Of a stretch of 61,250 nucleotides of DNA, positions 1 through 11,923 are shown piece by piece (positions within the stretch are counted from its first letter, which is position 1; each line of letters starts with the position of its first letter). Made by a program: the position numbers and the translations under genes. The notes under the pieces are model-generated. The model made no database searches. It saw only the letters and a program-made list of their open reading frames with translations, and was not told the DNA's origin. The DNA lies in the NCBI GenBank assembly GCA_025602915.1, contig JAHLJZ010000120.1:1-61250 (forward strand), written 5' to 3'. This stretch comes from Paraphysoderma sedebokerense (lineage: Eukaryota; Blastocladiomycota; Physodermatomycetes; Physodermatales; Physodermataceae).

Positions 1-1413
1 CACCCTCGGCTTTTATACTATCAAAGCGCTTCCGCGAAGTTCCATGAAATCCAATGGCTTGATACTTTACATACGACCAGACTAGGTTGCCAATAGTATA
101 TCCAACATTTTTAAATTGGTGTGGATTCTTCAGAGGTTTCTGTTCTTTCGGACAAGGCCCCTGTGTATCATTTTTGTACCAACACAAGTCCAATACTTCG
201 TACTGTGGCCCTTGTGAAAAACTCCGTCGCTGATCGAATGGAATGTTTGCTGGAACAGGAAAATCCGAGCTCAGGCATTCTATCTTTTCGCTGGTGTGAA
301 AGCAATTTCCCGTTAGACGTTGCACAAGATCCGTTGATTCGATTGGTATTGATTGTACTTACAGATTTGGATTCACGTCTGCGACTAGTTTACTATGATC
401 AGGTGAACTTAAGTCATTTTGACTACAGGTATTGAAAAGCGGAGTCGAAATAGAATCTATAGCCTCACGAGCGACGACTTTCCCGCTTAATTCGCTTATG
501 ACTTTTCCAGATATTTCTGCTGTTCCATTTAAGCACGCACTAACTGCCTGACTTGAAACAGGTTGCCCGCGTATAGTAATGCCACTATCAAAGTGCATTC
601 CCACGGATGCCTGATGCTGTCCCACAAGATCGTCAATATGAAATTTCACAGCAGGAAGAATGTGAAATCCAATTTGGCCGTTAAGGAGGAGACTATTCGT
701 TATATTTGATCTCATGAATGGTTGATCTCTAGTAGGTTGATTGTCGTCATTTTCTACTTTGCCGCCGGCGATACCAAGGTAAAAGTCTTTTTCCGGCAGT
801 GGCATTGTGATGTTAGCATTAACGTTGCCAAGCGCTTGTAAATCTGCCACTCGTATGTTCCGAGACCTGTCACCATGACATGGTATCAACACAATGATTC
901 CTGGAGTTTGAAGTTTATTGCACTCAGATCGATTAGATGCATCGCAAGTGATTGAGGTCTGGGCATAAGGGATTCGGCATTGCGGCATTTGTTTGACTGT
1001 GATACTGGGATGAGTGGCGTCGAATAATTGAGCAGCGGAGCCACTAACAAGAAATCTTGCTTTGGATTTAATGTTGCTGGTACCATTCCCGGATACGAAT
1101 CTCGTATCTGGAGGCGTAGATTGATGCTGAAATGGGGTGTTAAAGTCGACTTCAGTTTCGAAAAATAAGTTTTTATGCGATTCCACCCGAGGCCCGATGA
1201 CAGCAGGGTTGTCGAACTGTCTTGCAGACATTAGGATTCGCCCCCTTGATGGGAGAATATTAATCAAAATTACTACAACTGATCGAGTTCATAGTGAAAG
1301 GTTAGCCTCCGCCCTGTTGAGTCTGTTCAACGAATACCCAACGGAATCTTACCAAGTTGCCATAATCTTACAAAATCAATGGGTTTGCAAGAGTTAAATA
1401 TTCCCTTGATCAT
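1..1413 (-). CDS. Membrane-anchored or secreted protein with possible ADP-ribosyltransferase-like C-terminal region, cut by window edge
   Basis: I do not recognise the family with certainty. The proposed model is exons 1353-1413, 363-1278 and <1-290; all junctions are GT-AG and keep frame, and a CTAAC branch-like site precedes the second exon. The ATG at 1413 gives a basic start followed by a hydrophobic run at about residues 16-30, read as a signal anchor or signal peptide. The next 300 or so residues are beta-rich and Gly/Asn-rich, with several potential N-glycosylation sites. The last exon contains Cys-rich sequence and ends in a GFHGTSRKRFDSIKAEG stretch. The HGT-x(7)-I-x(3)-G pattern resembles the NAD-binding start of ADP-ribosyltransferase folds (known family pattern). 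The gene runs off the left edge, so later motifs cannot be checked. Function is inference. Confidence 0.4.
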
Positions 1414-1916
1414 CCTGTCAGTACCTGAATTCTATCTTTATCATCCCGTACAGGAATGCCGACTAAGCTGCCATTGAAAACGGTGTCTATTTGTCCATAA
1501 CAAATTTGCAGACATTTGTTACTCGTTGGTTATTATTGTCTGGAATCAACGTGTGTCGTGTACCAACGTGTAGTTTCGTTTGATGGTAAGGCTTTTTTTG
1601 GATGTATCTGACGCTACGTTTGCAAGACATCAGCTAAACATGTGAGTTTTAGTTCATCGGCAACATTATGAGGGGATGAAGGAAACTGATTTTGCCATTA
1701 AAATTGGCAACTCTTCCATAACAGAATATAACTTACATTCATATACCATTAGAATATGTCAGCGTTTGATTGTCAACGACCTATCAGCTAATAAAGTAAT
1801 GTGGGTATGTGTGTTTCTAAATGTTTATCAAGACTAGCTATTTTTGAAATGTTATTTTATTTAAAAATGCATATACGGGTTAAACTATTTTTACAATAAT
1901 AATTAAGTTATAGTTC
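1414..1916. other. Intergenic spacer
   Basis: This spacer lies between the 5' end of the leftmost minus-strand gene and the 3' end of the I9-like gene. It is AT-rich, with no supported reading frame, RNA gene or repeat. It should hold the leftmost gene's promoter, but no clear TATA element was seen at a usual distance. Confidence 0.5.
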
Positions 1917-2490
1917 TTATGGCCCCATATTATTGGCGAACACGGGAGTTTCCATCTCAACGTCCTCGACACCACGGATAGACCTAATTTGTTGCATGAT
2001 TTGATTTGCCATTGGTCTCGGTACAGTGACTGTAACAGCAGGTATTATAGTCAATGTACTGACTTCTGTGACGTTGGCCATTGACTGTAAAGTCCTGACG
2101 ATATCGGGCTGTGTGGCTACTTTGGCATCTTTAGTGTGCATAACAATCAAGGCGATAGTTGAACCATTCGGAGCCGGTTGAGGTTGAGCAGGTTGGGGTT
2201 GAACAGTTGGAGGAGGCGCAGGCTGGGGTTGGGCAGGAAGTCGAGGAGGGGCTAACGGAAGATAACGATGTTAGAAACGGTTCATATATCAAATTTAGAG
2301 ACACATATTCTTACGTTTTGGGTTTTGGGGTACCGGTGACCCCTCTCCGAAAGCAATAAGTGCCACCAACGCAATCATTAAAACTTGTGCGAAAAGTCTA
2401 AGAATCAAACAAATTGAGAACAGAATATTAGATGATTGGCCAAGTGAAAAGACATTGAAAAGAAACTGGTAAATACCTTGAAAAGTTCAT
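1917..2490 (-). CDS. Small secreted protein with peptidase-inhibitor I9-like domain
   Basis: Exons 2477-2490, 2315-2397 and 1917-2251 join in frame to 143 residues. The first 14-nt exon supplies the ATG. Residues 1 to about 25 form a classic signal peptide (MNFSRLFAQVLMIALVALIA), so the product should enter the secretory pathway. A Pro/Gln-rich linker of about 35 residues follows. The C-terminal 75 or so residues have the alternating strand and helix pattern of the I9 family (subtilisin propeptide, proteinase B inhibitor): an ALIVMH strand, a helix, a VTVTVP strand, and a closing VEDVEMETPV strand. I9 domains inhibit or chaperone subtilases. No protease domain is attached, so this is a stand-alone inhibitor-like protein (inference). 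A TATAAATA-like element lies near 2632-2639, about 145 nt upstream of the ATG. Confidence 0.7.
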
Positions 2491-3154
2491 TTTGGAGTTA
2501 CACTTGAAATGTCTATAAGAAAATCTATAATCTATATGTTAAGTCTAAGAGTTGTGAAGGTTAAATGTTCTCTGTTCGACTTGTTCTGGTTTTTCAAATG
2601 CGTTATTGATGGAAAATGTTTAGCGTCGATATTTATAGCAGCCACTCCTAGCACTGAAAGATGAAACAAGCAAATGGGTATTATCATTTTTCATGAACCT
2701 CCGAAGGCGCAGTACATTTAAGCTACAACTATAACGCCTTAGGACAAAGATTAACCAGCCTATCATATGTTAAGAAGCTGACTACTTAGAAACGACAATA
2801 CACAAGCCTCCACGCCTGTGGCGAGTTTTCATTATAATTCGATCTAACCCCTTTCTCGATTGAACGCAACTGTTCTTAAAACACTGAAACTGAAATTTCA
2901 CCCGAGGCGTTGCTATGCGTATAGTCTGGTTTATCCAGTCAAACTGATGACAGTTTTTCCTAAATATAGATTCTTTTAAGGTTAAGACCATGCATCTGTT
3001 AGACGTAAATCTTGCATGATTGTGATATAGCTGGAACTTAATGGCATGTTACAACTGCAGTACGCAAAAAGTACAGTTGTGAACTTTGCAATGTTTTTAA
3101 TCTATCCGTCTTACATCGAACATTTGAGTCCCGTTATAATTGTTGCGTATTGTC
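2491..3154. other. Intergenic spacer with I9-gene promoter
   Basis: The spacer lies between the 5' end of the I9-like gene and the 3' end of DGAT2-like gene A. It contains a TATA-like element (minus strand, about 2632-2639). No coding sequence could be supported. Confidence 0.5.
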
Positions 3155-4777
3155 TTACGCAACAATTCTCATTTCTCGTTCTCTATCCTTGTCATACACA
3201 TCTTTCCACTTATCGTACAATTGCAACAACCTTTCCTCATAAATCGTATGGTATTTTAAAATTGTTTCCTTGTCCGGATGGTCCATCTTTTCTAAGTGAA
3301 TTGGTTTCCCGACAACAGTGACTAAGGGATGACGGTATGGCAACAGCCACAGGAATCGACCATGTACTAATGGAACTGTGAAACCAAAATACCGTTGAAC
3401 TGTGTCTTGAAACTTGCGGATTTTAGAACCTGGCGGGTTCGGAACCTGAGAGTAAAGGTTGTTTTCGCCAAATGTTATAACCGGTACCAAAGATGACCTT
3501 GCGTTACAAAGTTGTTAATGACTAGAACAATATTCGTCGAAGAAAGAGCTATCGCAATATTTACCCAGTCTCCAATGCCAACTTTACAAAGCCTTTTCGC
3601 TTATGCAGAACCAAATCCATTGTGTGTGGATGTAGCAGTTTAGATTCTTCAGCACCGCCTATAACAATAATCAGTCCTTTTCCGGTATACTTTTTTCGAT
3701 CCTCATACGAATTGCCATTTTCGTCGGCGTTGAGGTTATGCCGCCGTCCATTAAAGCCTTTGGTATCTTTGCAAGAGAGAATATTGACAGATTCTGTGAG
3801 CCAATGTTTGCAGCTGTTGTAGTCAACCGATATGAGTCCGTAAAAATTATGAATCTCGCGCCTAGTAAGTAAAAATCAGCAGTAAGAACAATTTCACACA
3901 TTTGCCAGATGACAAGGCGTTAAGACGATTGGCATACCAGAATGGAAAGTAGAAATTGAAAGCTAAAGTCGATGATCGAGTATAAATCCCGGGAAACTTT
4001 TGCCGAAAGCCGGTGGCGTTTGTAACCAGATTAAAGAAAGCTCCATAGCCGTAAAAACCTATCCATAGAGCGCAACACATATGTGAAACAACCATTAATA
4101 ATAACAAACACTTCATTCGGAGGCGCCGGCAACTTACCATGGGGACTTTGAACAAATATGTAATTTCGATCGTTTGTAATTTCTCCGTCTGAATCATTGA
4201 TCAATTCTGCCGGAAAATAAGAAGCGACGTATTTCCAAATATTCGACTTCCTCAAACGTTCACATCTAATCGTCGAGAAAGCATAGAGACATCCATAGTG
4301 GATGGGGAAGTTAATCATAGAATGGGTCGCTATCGAGAAATCATACACTAACCGGTAACTCCCGCCCCTGAATGGAGTCTTTATATCTATCAAATATGCC
4401 CAACCGGCATAGAACAGAAACGGAAGCCAAAGAGTCGAGTAGCAATATACTATATACATCATAAAAATGCATATCAACACACTTCCGGTACACAGGACCG
4501 ACAAAGCAATAGCAAGCGGTGGATAGTAGTACTGAGATAAATCGGATTCTGTGCGACTGGAATCGTTAGATGAAGATTTTTCATTGCGGTCATTTAATAT
4601 AGATTCGGATTCGTCAGATATTCCGGATTTTGGGGAGAGTTTACTCTGGTTGTCGGCTGAGTCTGATCTGAGTTTGTTCTGAATCATGCCCTTGAATTCG
4701 GCCAACGAAATACCAGGGTCTTCATTTTCGTACTTTTCGGGTATTGATTCAAGGGCAATGTGGTTGTTACCAAGCAT
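3155..4777 (-). CDS. DGAT2-family acyltransferase, gene A
   Basis: Exons 4353-4777, 4138-4265, 3938-4058, 3565-3861 and 3155-3497 join to 437 residues. The family transfers acyl groups from acyl-CoA to acylglycerols or alcohols at the ER and lipid droplets. Visible marks are two adjacent hydrophobic segments near residues 85-130, a YFP motif, a PHG motif, IGGAEE, RKGFVKLAL and FGEN, all in the family's usual order. The usual HPHG active-site motif reads SPHG here, so its first His is lost while the second is kept. The acidic, Ser-rich N-terminus (about 80 residues) is probably cytosolic. The ATG at 4777 was chosen as the first ATG in the open frame. The last exon equals that of gene B in length (343 nt), marking the two as paralogues; gene A has one extra intron (4266-4352). 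Substrate is not predictable. Confidence 0.85.
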
Positions 4778-5360
4778 ATTTATGAAAATAATGTCGAAGG
4801 GTGACGGATGTCGAGGTTTTATAAAATAGCAATCGATAACGAGCGGCGCCGATGATGTCACAGGGCCCTTTGGAAAGCTAAGAGAACAATTGACCAAGGA
4901 ACGGAGAGAAACTCAATTTGCCGAATGCCGCGAGTACGGGATACCTATATATCGAAGCAATATAATACTGATTCTGGTCAAAATACTGCTCTACAACCAC
5001 TACTGATACGGAGCACAATTTAAGCGGCGGCCACACAAGTTGATCAGGCCATGACGCAGCATGAGTCAAAACACGGAGGAATGAGATCACTCTAGTCTCC
5101 TCCTGTCGGACATGCATTATGCATATTGTACATGGGGCATGCGCCATGGAACTCAAGTCTCGAATCCTTTGGGATTAAAAAGTCATTATCCTAAATCAGT
5201 TAAATAGTCTGAGCATCGACGAAAGCTTATCTCACAATTGATACTCTGAATGTTCGATCGGATATCTTTTATATATATTTTTTTCAACATTCAATTATTA
5301 GTTACAGAATGCAATGAATTCATTACAATAATAAATAGGGGAATATCGACGTAACTTCAC
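4778..5360. other. Intergenic spacer
   Basis: This lies between the 5' end of DGAT2-like gene A and the 3' end of the wax-synthase-like gene, both on the minus strand. Short open frames here have no recognisable features and no paralogous counterpart at gene B, so I do not call a gene. An AT-rich stretch at about 5265-5340 probably holds the 3' processing signals of the upstream gene. Confidence 0.45.
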
Positions 5361-7015
5361 TTAGAACTGAAAAATCGAATCACTGGTAAGCCAAGTTTGA
5401 ATACTACTTAGCAAGATCCCTTGGGAATCTAGTCGCTTCCAGTCCACTACTGTAAAGGGGTACGCCATACTCTTATGAGTGTCATATCGTAGGAAATGTC
5501 TTACAAATAAAGACAGTAGTCCGCCATTGATATACAATTCTAGACAAAGAAATAAGAAGCGCGGAATTCTTTGTTTACTTATTCGAGATGAGAAAAACAT
5601 TGTTTCGGCTACCAAAAAGAAAGGCTGTATCAAGAAGAATAAGGTATGTTCAAATTTTGCGGCTTCAAGGCCGGAAGCTGTCGCAATCATATAATCGTGG
5701 AGAAGTCCAGATACAAGGAATGTAGCACTGACGGCGATGAGTGTTTGCCTCACGGACTTTTTGCGCGGGTCGGTCAGCTTATAGTATACCAAATCTGAAA
5801 ATACTGATTTGAAATTTTGGTGCCTACTAAGGATGTCAGTTTATTTAACCCATTAGGTAATAGAAAAGTTGAATAATTACCAGAGACGGCCCCATAAGTC
5901 TCCCACAGATTTCAAGGTGTAAATGTTCCCAAACATAGGAATGTAGTTTGTAATAAAAGCCAGGGCGTCCTGGACGTAAAAAGCGACAGTGTGTTCTTTC
6001 GGATTCGCAATTAGAATATCAGACTCCGGAAACGAAGATTGATGCAGACTAGTTCCAACAGCCACAAGTGAACGAACGGACAGCGAGGCTAGATCCCAGC
6101 CAACGGTTCCGAACAACCAAATCATATTCACCAACAAAAAATTCGTTTTGAAGCTTCTGACGGAGTAGAAAGAAGTATCCAAAATTGATGAGGGAGTGTT
6201 TACCAGAGTATATGCCAGAAGTGTGGCAAGGACGCTACGAACGATGAAGGAGGGTATATTGGGCCCAACTGTGGACATTCTCCAATACTTCGGTTGAGAC
6301 GGAGTGGGTGTAACTGTTTGGGCGGTTCTAGCATTGACAGAACCTTTTCTTGTGCGATGGCGAAGTGTATTTGTGCTAGGCTTGGCATTGTTTGATCCCT
6401 CTGTGACTGCACTTTGACTCGGTTGAGTATTAATCGATGCCTTCGAGTTTAGTCTCCATGCTTTCGGGATTCCAGTTCTGTGATCCGCCAAAAGTTTTAT
6501 GTATTCCCACGACTGCCGAATCAGATTACCGTCATACTTGGTGATAACGTTACTCTTGAATACATCAAAATCTGTGATTAACCACAATATGACTTTATGT
6601 GCAAATAGCCAGCCACCTGAGCTAAAAAACTATGAATGTGAACCCGTCAGTCTTAACCCAACCAAGTTGTTTTAGAGAAATATGGCAATCTTACCCATCC
6701 AGCAGCTTGTGACTCGGTTCTGACAAATAGCGGGAGTAGGATCAAGTAAGTGGCCGTAATAATTGCTGTAAGAATGTGCAGCGGATGTCGCGAATTCGAA
6801 GATAAAAGCAGCACAAAGAACACTGGCGGAAACGCTACACCAATGAGTGGGAAGGCATAGAGCGGATTCAGGACGACTGGAAAATTTTCTATAGTCGGCT
6901 CCTTAACGGCTGCGGTGACCGCTTGCAAGCTTTGCAACGATGAATTGAAAAATGTATGCACATGATGTTCCGGTGAGTATAATTCGAGAGGTAGAAACGG
7001 AACCTGAATGGACAT
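5361..7015 (-). CDS. Wax-synthase-like MBOAT acyltransferase
   Basis: Exons 6695-7015, 5881-6629 and 5361-5823 join to 510 residues from the ATG at 7015. Many hydrophobic segments indicate a polytopic ER protein. The diagnostic block is split by the second intron: SVGDLWGRLW at the end of exon 2 joins HQNFKSVFSD at the start of exon 3, matching the S-x(3)-[FL]WGR-x-WHQ motif of the wax synthase domain. About 35 residues later the SGLLHDY segment carries the conserved MBOAT histidine. A Ser/Thr-rich, poorly conserved loop of about 60 residues sits between membrane segments in exon 2. Family members esterify fatty acids to long-chain alcohols or related acceptors; related fungal enzymes can act on other acceptors, so the substrate is open. 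It follows the same strand as DGAT2-like gene A, suggesting a small lipid-ester neighbourhood. Confidence 0.8.
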
Positions 7016-7554
7016 CTTTAGTTTAGGTGACAAGACCACTACATCAACTGCATTGCTTGCGGTCGTTTTATATCTGCGAGGAGTACCTAAATTTTCATAC
7101 GATGTTTAAAGGCTATCGTCTGTGCGGAGTTGGCTTTCAAGCCGCAAAGCCATGTCACAGGGGCCTGGTAGTCAATATCCACAATCAGAACAATAACATG
7201 AGCGATGCCAAACCAGCCACCGAGTCCATACATGCGCAGTCTAGTGGTGTGCAAACCTCCGCTTTTAGAGAGCATACTACATTTTCAGGCGGACTTGACA
7301 TGTCGTCCTTGGAGCACTGTTTGTCATCTTAAATTATGTGTGAAACTTATTTTGAGAATTAACACCACGTTTCATTTATTGTACAAAGGCGCGATAATTT
7401 CAAGAACTGTAATTGAATTGTCATTTTATAATGTAACTGTATTAGCAATTAAAAAAAATAATAATTGATGAACTGCATATGTTGATTAAAATGGTTTCGT
7501 CAATCCACAAGTTCGCATGTCGCAAAATGAAGGAAGTTCATATTGTATAGACCT
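7016..7554. other. Intergenic spacer
   Basis: This lies between the 5' end of the wax-synthase-like gene and the 3' end of the LRR gene. No supported coding sequence, RNA or repeat was seen. The right part is AT-rich. Confidence 0.45.
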
Positions 7555-9463
7555 CTAGCTGTCATTTAGAGAAGTCTTTCCTTCATTATTTTGGATTCCT
7601 TGTGACAGAATATATACATCTTCCTCCTTATAGAGTGATATCGCATTCATTTGAGGAGACTGCAAGACTGGCTCGGATGCTAATGTCAAAACTGGAATCT
7701 CTTCCGGACTTGGCAGTTCCTTTTGATGATGAAGTTCGGAAGGATGGTTACTGACTAATGTGGACTGAGATTGAGATGCAGGTTGCAACTGATTATAAAC
7801 TGACGTTCCCCCTGAGCCAAGTGTTGACGGGATACTTGTAGGTGCGCCTTCAATAGAATTAATATATAAGCTTTGGTAGTCAACGGATCAAGGAAAGCGG
7901 ACAATCCTTGTTGTAAAAAATTTCAGGGTGTAAGTTTCTATCTTACCTTGATCAATATTCTCATTTTTGGCTACGACTGACTGATTATCTATAATCTTCT
8001 TCATTAATCTTCTTCTTCTAAACCAGAACAATCCGATAACGACAACTAAAATTGGTACGAGCACACTGACCAAAATTGTGATTACGCCGTTTGTACCGAT
8101 TGTACCTGCCCAATCACTCCCATCACCAGTTGGTGCAGGACATTTAGATGCAGTCATACTTTGAGAACATGCCGGAGGCAAAGCCGGAATGCATGAGAAA
8201 GGGTTTTTTTCAAGACTGCATTTCTCTAGCGGTAATTCCGTGATTTGAGGAGGTAACGAAGTGATGGAGTTCATGTGAAGATCTCTAATTTCGTTTCAAT
8301 AGCATGTTAAATTTTAATGAACAAAGGAAGAACGGAAGATTTGAGATTCATACAAGAACTTCAACGATTTCAAATTTTTGATATTTGTGGGTATTGCGCC
8401 GGAAAACGAGTTGTATTCCATAGCACTAGACCGGCATAGAAATAATTGATATTAAGAATTGAGTGGCAAACACTACAACGAGGAAGAAACATACAGAGAC
8501 TCTAAGTTTACCAAATTGAATAGTTGCGGAGGGATTTCACCAGTTAGCCTATTTCCCCACATCAATCTGTTTGTTTAAAGAAATTAGTGGTGAGATATAT
8601 TAACAGTAACGTAAACGGTAGTAAATCTAGGAACGGTGTCTGAAGGCACGTACAATGTTTTTAAAGATTTACAGTATTCAAATTCCGGGGGAATGCTGCC
8701 TGAAATCTGGTTGACGCCGATTTTAAAGAATTCCAATGAACTTAAACTCCTCATCCCCGGTGGCAGAGTTCCGGAAAGAGCATTGTTTCCAAGATTAAAG
8801 CTCTTTAATGAAATACAATTTCCAATTTCTGGAGGTATGCTACCTGATATTCGATTTTTATCAACGTCACTAATTGATACCATATTTGAACTGTCAGTTA
8901 GAGTTATCGCTTGGATTGAAAGGATCAAGAAGAACAAATCATACAATACTGCCAGGGACTTGAGTTTGGTTAATTCAATTGGAATGACTCCTGTAATATT
9001 ATTTATGCCGAAGGCACTTTTATTACAGTTTAGTGAATTGGATGTGTTTCCGTCAGGATAATCGATGGTACGTACAAATCCTGCAAATTCACCAGACTGC
9101 TAATTTCGACAGGTATAGTACCAGTCAAACTATTACTGAACATGTTCCTGAAATTGTAATAAAAACACCTCAATTATTATTCGGTCGAGTGAGAGCGCAT
9201 TGGAAATGAGAGTTATCTCACTTACAAAAATTGAAGTCCGGTTAAACTGGCTATCTCGGGAGGAATGCTACCAGCTAATCCCTCCTTGCCCAAATAAATC
9301 GAAGTCACAGCGGTATTCGATGGATCACAGTGAATTCCCTTCCAACCACAGCAAGCGCCATTAGTGAACCCGCTGGAATAGCGTTCGTCCAGTTTTGGAG
9401 AACGGAAGGAGGTTTGAGTTTATCATGAATGCTCGCAAGAAGTGCACACTCGGTCGCAGACAT
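7555..9463 (-). CDS. Plant-style LRR single-pass membrane protein, with one frame break near the N-terminus
   Basis: Eight exons: 9226-9463, 9076-9147, 8945-9016, 8654-8869, 8495-8566, 8354-8425, 7947-8284, 7555-7847. Five internal exons are exactly 72 nt or 216 nt, so each carries whole 24-residue LRRs in the same phase. The LRRs follow the plant-specific L-x-G-x-IP pattern (for example ISGSIPPEIGNC, LTGEIPPQLFNL). The first exon holds a CCGWKGIHCD LRR N-cap. After the LRRs comes a Cys-containing cap, then a transmembrane segment (VITILVSVLVPILVVVIGLF) followed by RRRR, and a cytoplasmic tail of about 130 residues without a kinase. Odd points: the exon lengths sum to one base short of a whole frame, and the frame breaks in exon 1 around 9385-9400 between LQNW and the N-cap; no signal peptide is visible at the ATG at 9463. 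It may be a decaying gene or contain a sequence error. A surface recognition role is inference. Confidence 0.7.
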
Positions 9464-10400
9464 TTGAATTTAACGATGAAATTAAATTAATTTGATTTGA
9501 GAGTTTCACAGCTTAGGATTCAGGGAAAATCAAATCCGTTTTCTAGAGGAATGTAAGGGATGTAAAAAAAAGAAGAAAAAACAACAGCCACAAGAATCAG
9601 AGGGCCTCAGGCACACATGTGCATTGGCTCAAATGAATTATGCATTGTCCAGGAGGTGAGGCCCTATTGTTCTGAATATACGTTAACTGCTATTTCAAGA
9701 AATGCGTCAAAATTGTTGGTTGCCTTCGCAATATTTAATATTTCTAGGAATTGTTGATTATGTAACTGAGAATGTGGCTACCATGTGCAATTCCAAGATA
9801 TATTTGGACTACGGAGATCCGAACTGTGTATCTTACGTTTCCTAAATCCTGTTTCAATAATTACATCTTTGCCTAAATTTTATAAACATATTAACAAAGA
9901 GATGTATTTGTGTGATTTATAATATTATTTCCATGTTGATAAATTATGTATGCATAAGTTTTCTCAAAATATTTTAATGAACTCAATGATGGATACAGTA
10001 GTATCTTCATATTTAACCGGCTGTCTTTCTTCTTCACTATGGTCCATCAAACTTCACTGGCTCGAAAATCCTGCAGCATCGTTAATTAATTATTTTCTAT
10101 TGTAATCTACAATAGGTAATCGCATTCTACTTTTCGCTGCAGCGTTGCTTTGCAGGTCAGCAGAAATGACACACCAATCAGCACATAAGTCCATGGAACA
10201 GAAATGCTTACGCTGTTATAAAACATTCCTTTACAAGTCCATTGCAAAATATTTTGTTGGGTATTATAATTATAATGTGGTTCTTTACGTCAGGTATCCT
10301 AAGATTTAAGTATTTGCACTGCGAGACCTTCTGCAGAGGTGATCAGTGGACTGTGACATATAAATAAGGTGGACAACCACTTTTGCAACATATTCATAAA
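9464..10400. other. Intergenic spacer between divergent genes
   Basis: This separates the minus-strand LRR gene from the plus-strand loosenin-like gene and should hold both promoters. A missing signal-peptide exon of the LRR gene could lie in 9464-9700, but I found no ATG followed by a hydrophobic segment that joins in frame. The right end carries the TATA element of the loosenin-like gene. Confidence 0.4.
10358..10367 (+). promoter_or_regulatory. TATA box of loosenin-like gene 1
   Basis: ATATAAATAA lies 34-43 nt upstream of the ATG at 10401. A start site about 30 nt downstream would leave a very short leader. The paralogue has a matching TATAAAT at about 11871, 53 nt before its ATG. Confidence 0.55.
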
Positions 10401-11191
10401 ATGTATTTGATTGCTCTTACCCAATCTACTATCGTTGCTTTCGCTTTGATCTCCCTTGCCGTCTGCATTCCTGCTGGGTCTGATTCTGCCGCAACTGCGT
10501 GGAGCCCAGGACGAGCATCGTTTTACCCCGGGTATGTTTTATAAACCGTGATCATTTCAGACATTTCCTAACAGCATGATTGAATAGATTGAAAGAAGAA
10601 GCCTATACTCAGGTCGATCTATTGAAGCTGACTTGTCGAACAAGAAAACCTATTCTCCCAGGTTCAGATTTCCCAGTTGATCAATCCGCTGGTGCGTTTG
10701 GGGCATTATCAGACCATTCTCCACTGTGGAATGCACCAAAATGCCGAGACAACCCAGGTGGTAATCCCATCTGTGATACGCAAGCTACATGTGGTTTATG
10801 TGTGGAGATCAAGTGTAAAGGGTACTGGGAAAGCCCAGCTAATCATCCAAATACTTGTAACCCAAAGAACAGCGTAGTAATCAAAATTTTAGATGGTACG
10901 TGTCCATGTCACAACATTGTTTCTTTAGCTCAAGTGTACTGATAATGTGTTGCACTCCTTTCAGCCTGCCCCGGAAACCACCCAATAAACAAGGCCAAAA
11001 AGAATAATCCGTGTAATCAGACCGACATCGACCATTTTGATCTCTACCAACCTGCCTTTGCGCACATTGCTCAACCGCGTGATGGTGTTATCAGCATGGA
11101 ATATCAAACGACTTCTTGTGACAGAGTAGGGTATTACGTCAATGGTCAACGAAGCTCTCCTCCTTTCACTGCCCTTCCAACAAAGTCATAA
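10401..11191 (+). CDS. Secreted single-domain expansin-like (loosenin/DPBB) protein 1
   Basis: Exons 10401-10531, 10588-10895 and 10965-11191 join to 221 residues. The N-terminus has a signal peptide (about residues 1-23, ending VCIPAG). The rest is one double-psi beta-barrel domain: a GRASFYPG start, a Cys-rich core (CGLCVEIKCKG), a DACPGNHPIN block and DHFDLYQPAFAHIA near the end. HFD is the conserved motif of expansins, and the Asp and the AF-x-x-IA pattern are typical of RlpA/expansin DPBB folds. No C-terminal cellulose-binding domain is present, as in fungal loosenins and plant natriuretic-peptide-like proteins. Such proteins loosen polysaccharide networks without known hydrolysis. It forms a direct tandem pair with the next gene, with identical intron phases and exon 2 and 3 lengths (308 and 227 nt), so one arose by duplication of the other. 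Confidence 0.85.
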
Positions 11192-11923
11192 ATAACAATG
11201 TTGAATCAGTTGTTGTAAATATGTATCGTTCGCTCGAGATAGGTCAGACGAGGGTGGAAATCTCTATTGTTACAAGTTGAAGGCTGATTTTATTTTTGAA
11301 TACTTCTGTGCTTGAATATTATGTATTTGTTTATATTTGTACGTATGCCGGTGTCACTGTATTCAGTTTCTTACAGAATATATTCGGTATTGTTCATTCA
11401 CCAGTTAAAATTGTCTATCCATCACATTTCCGCATATTGAATTTGGCGAGCAGTAGTTCTAACAATCAGAACTACTTGCGCGTTGGCTTTTCAGAATACA
11501 TTGCCTGCGTCAACTTGTTTGTGTGTCGGTAAGAGTGGGAATGGTTAAGCAGCATTTGGAAGGTTCTTTGAATGTTCAAATTACGTATTCGCGATCATTG
11601 CAATATTGGTGAGACTGTACACGTCACTTGATTAATGATTACGCATCGCAATTTGAGTCAACTAAACTTACTTAAGCATTGGAACGCGCAGCGAAGGTTC
11701 CAATCGCAAGTCTATTTAGAGCAGTCTTTAGTCAGATGCCTGATCAAGCAGAAACAGTCATCATTGGGACATGAGGACTTTGAATGAAATTACAATAATA
11801 TTTTTAATAAGCTAATTTCTTAAAGCCACGGTCTTCATACATTTCATTGCTTGGACAGAAATTCAGTTCCTATAAATGCTCGGGTTGTACACTGAGCTCT
11901 CTCAAATCCCATACAATATCACT
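11192..11923. other. Spacer between the tandem loosenin-like genes
   Basis: The spacer holds the 3' end of gene 1 and the promoter of gene 2, with TATAAAT at about 11871-11877. No additional gene is supported. Confidence 0.5.

Noticed and set aside
4878-5156. Open frame on the minus strand upstream of DGAT2-like gene A
   Set aside because: No domain, no good donor joining to gene A, and gene B has no matching extra exon.
8636-9061. 141-codon plus-strand frame across the LRR gene
   Set aside because: It is antisense to 72-bp LRR exons whose lengths and phases are fully consistent on the minus strand.
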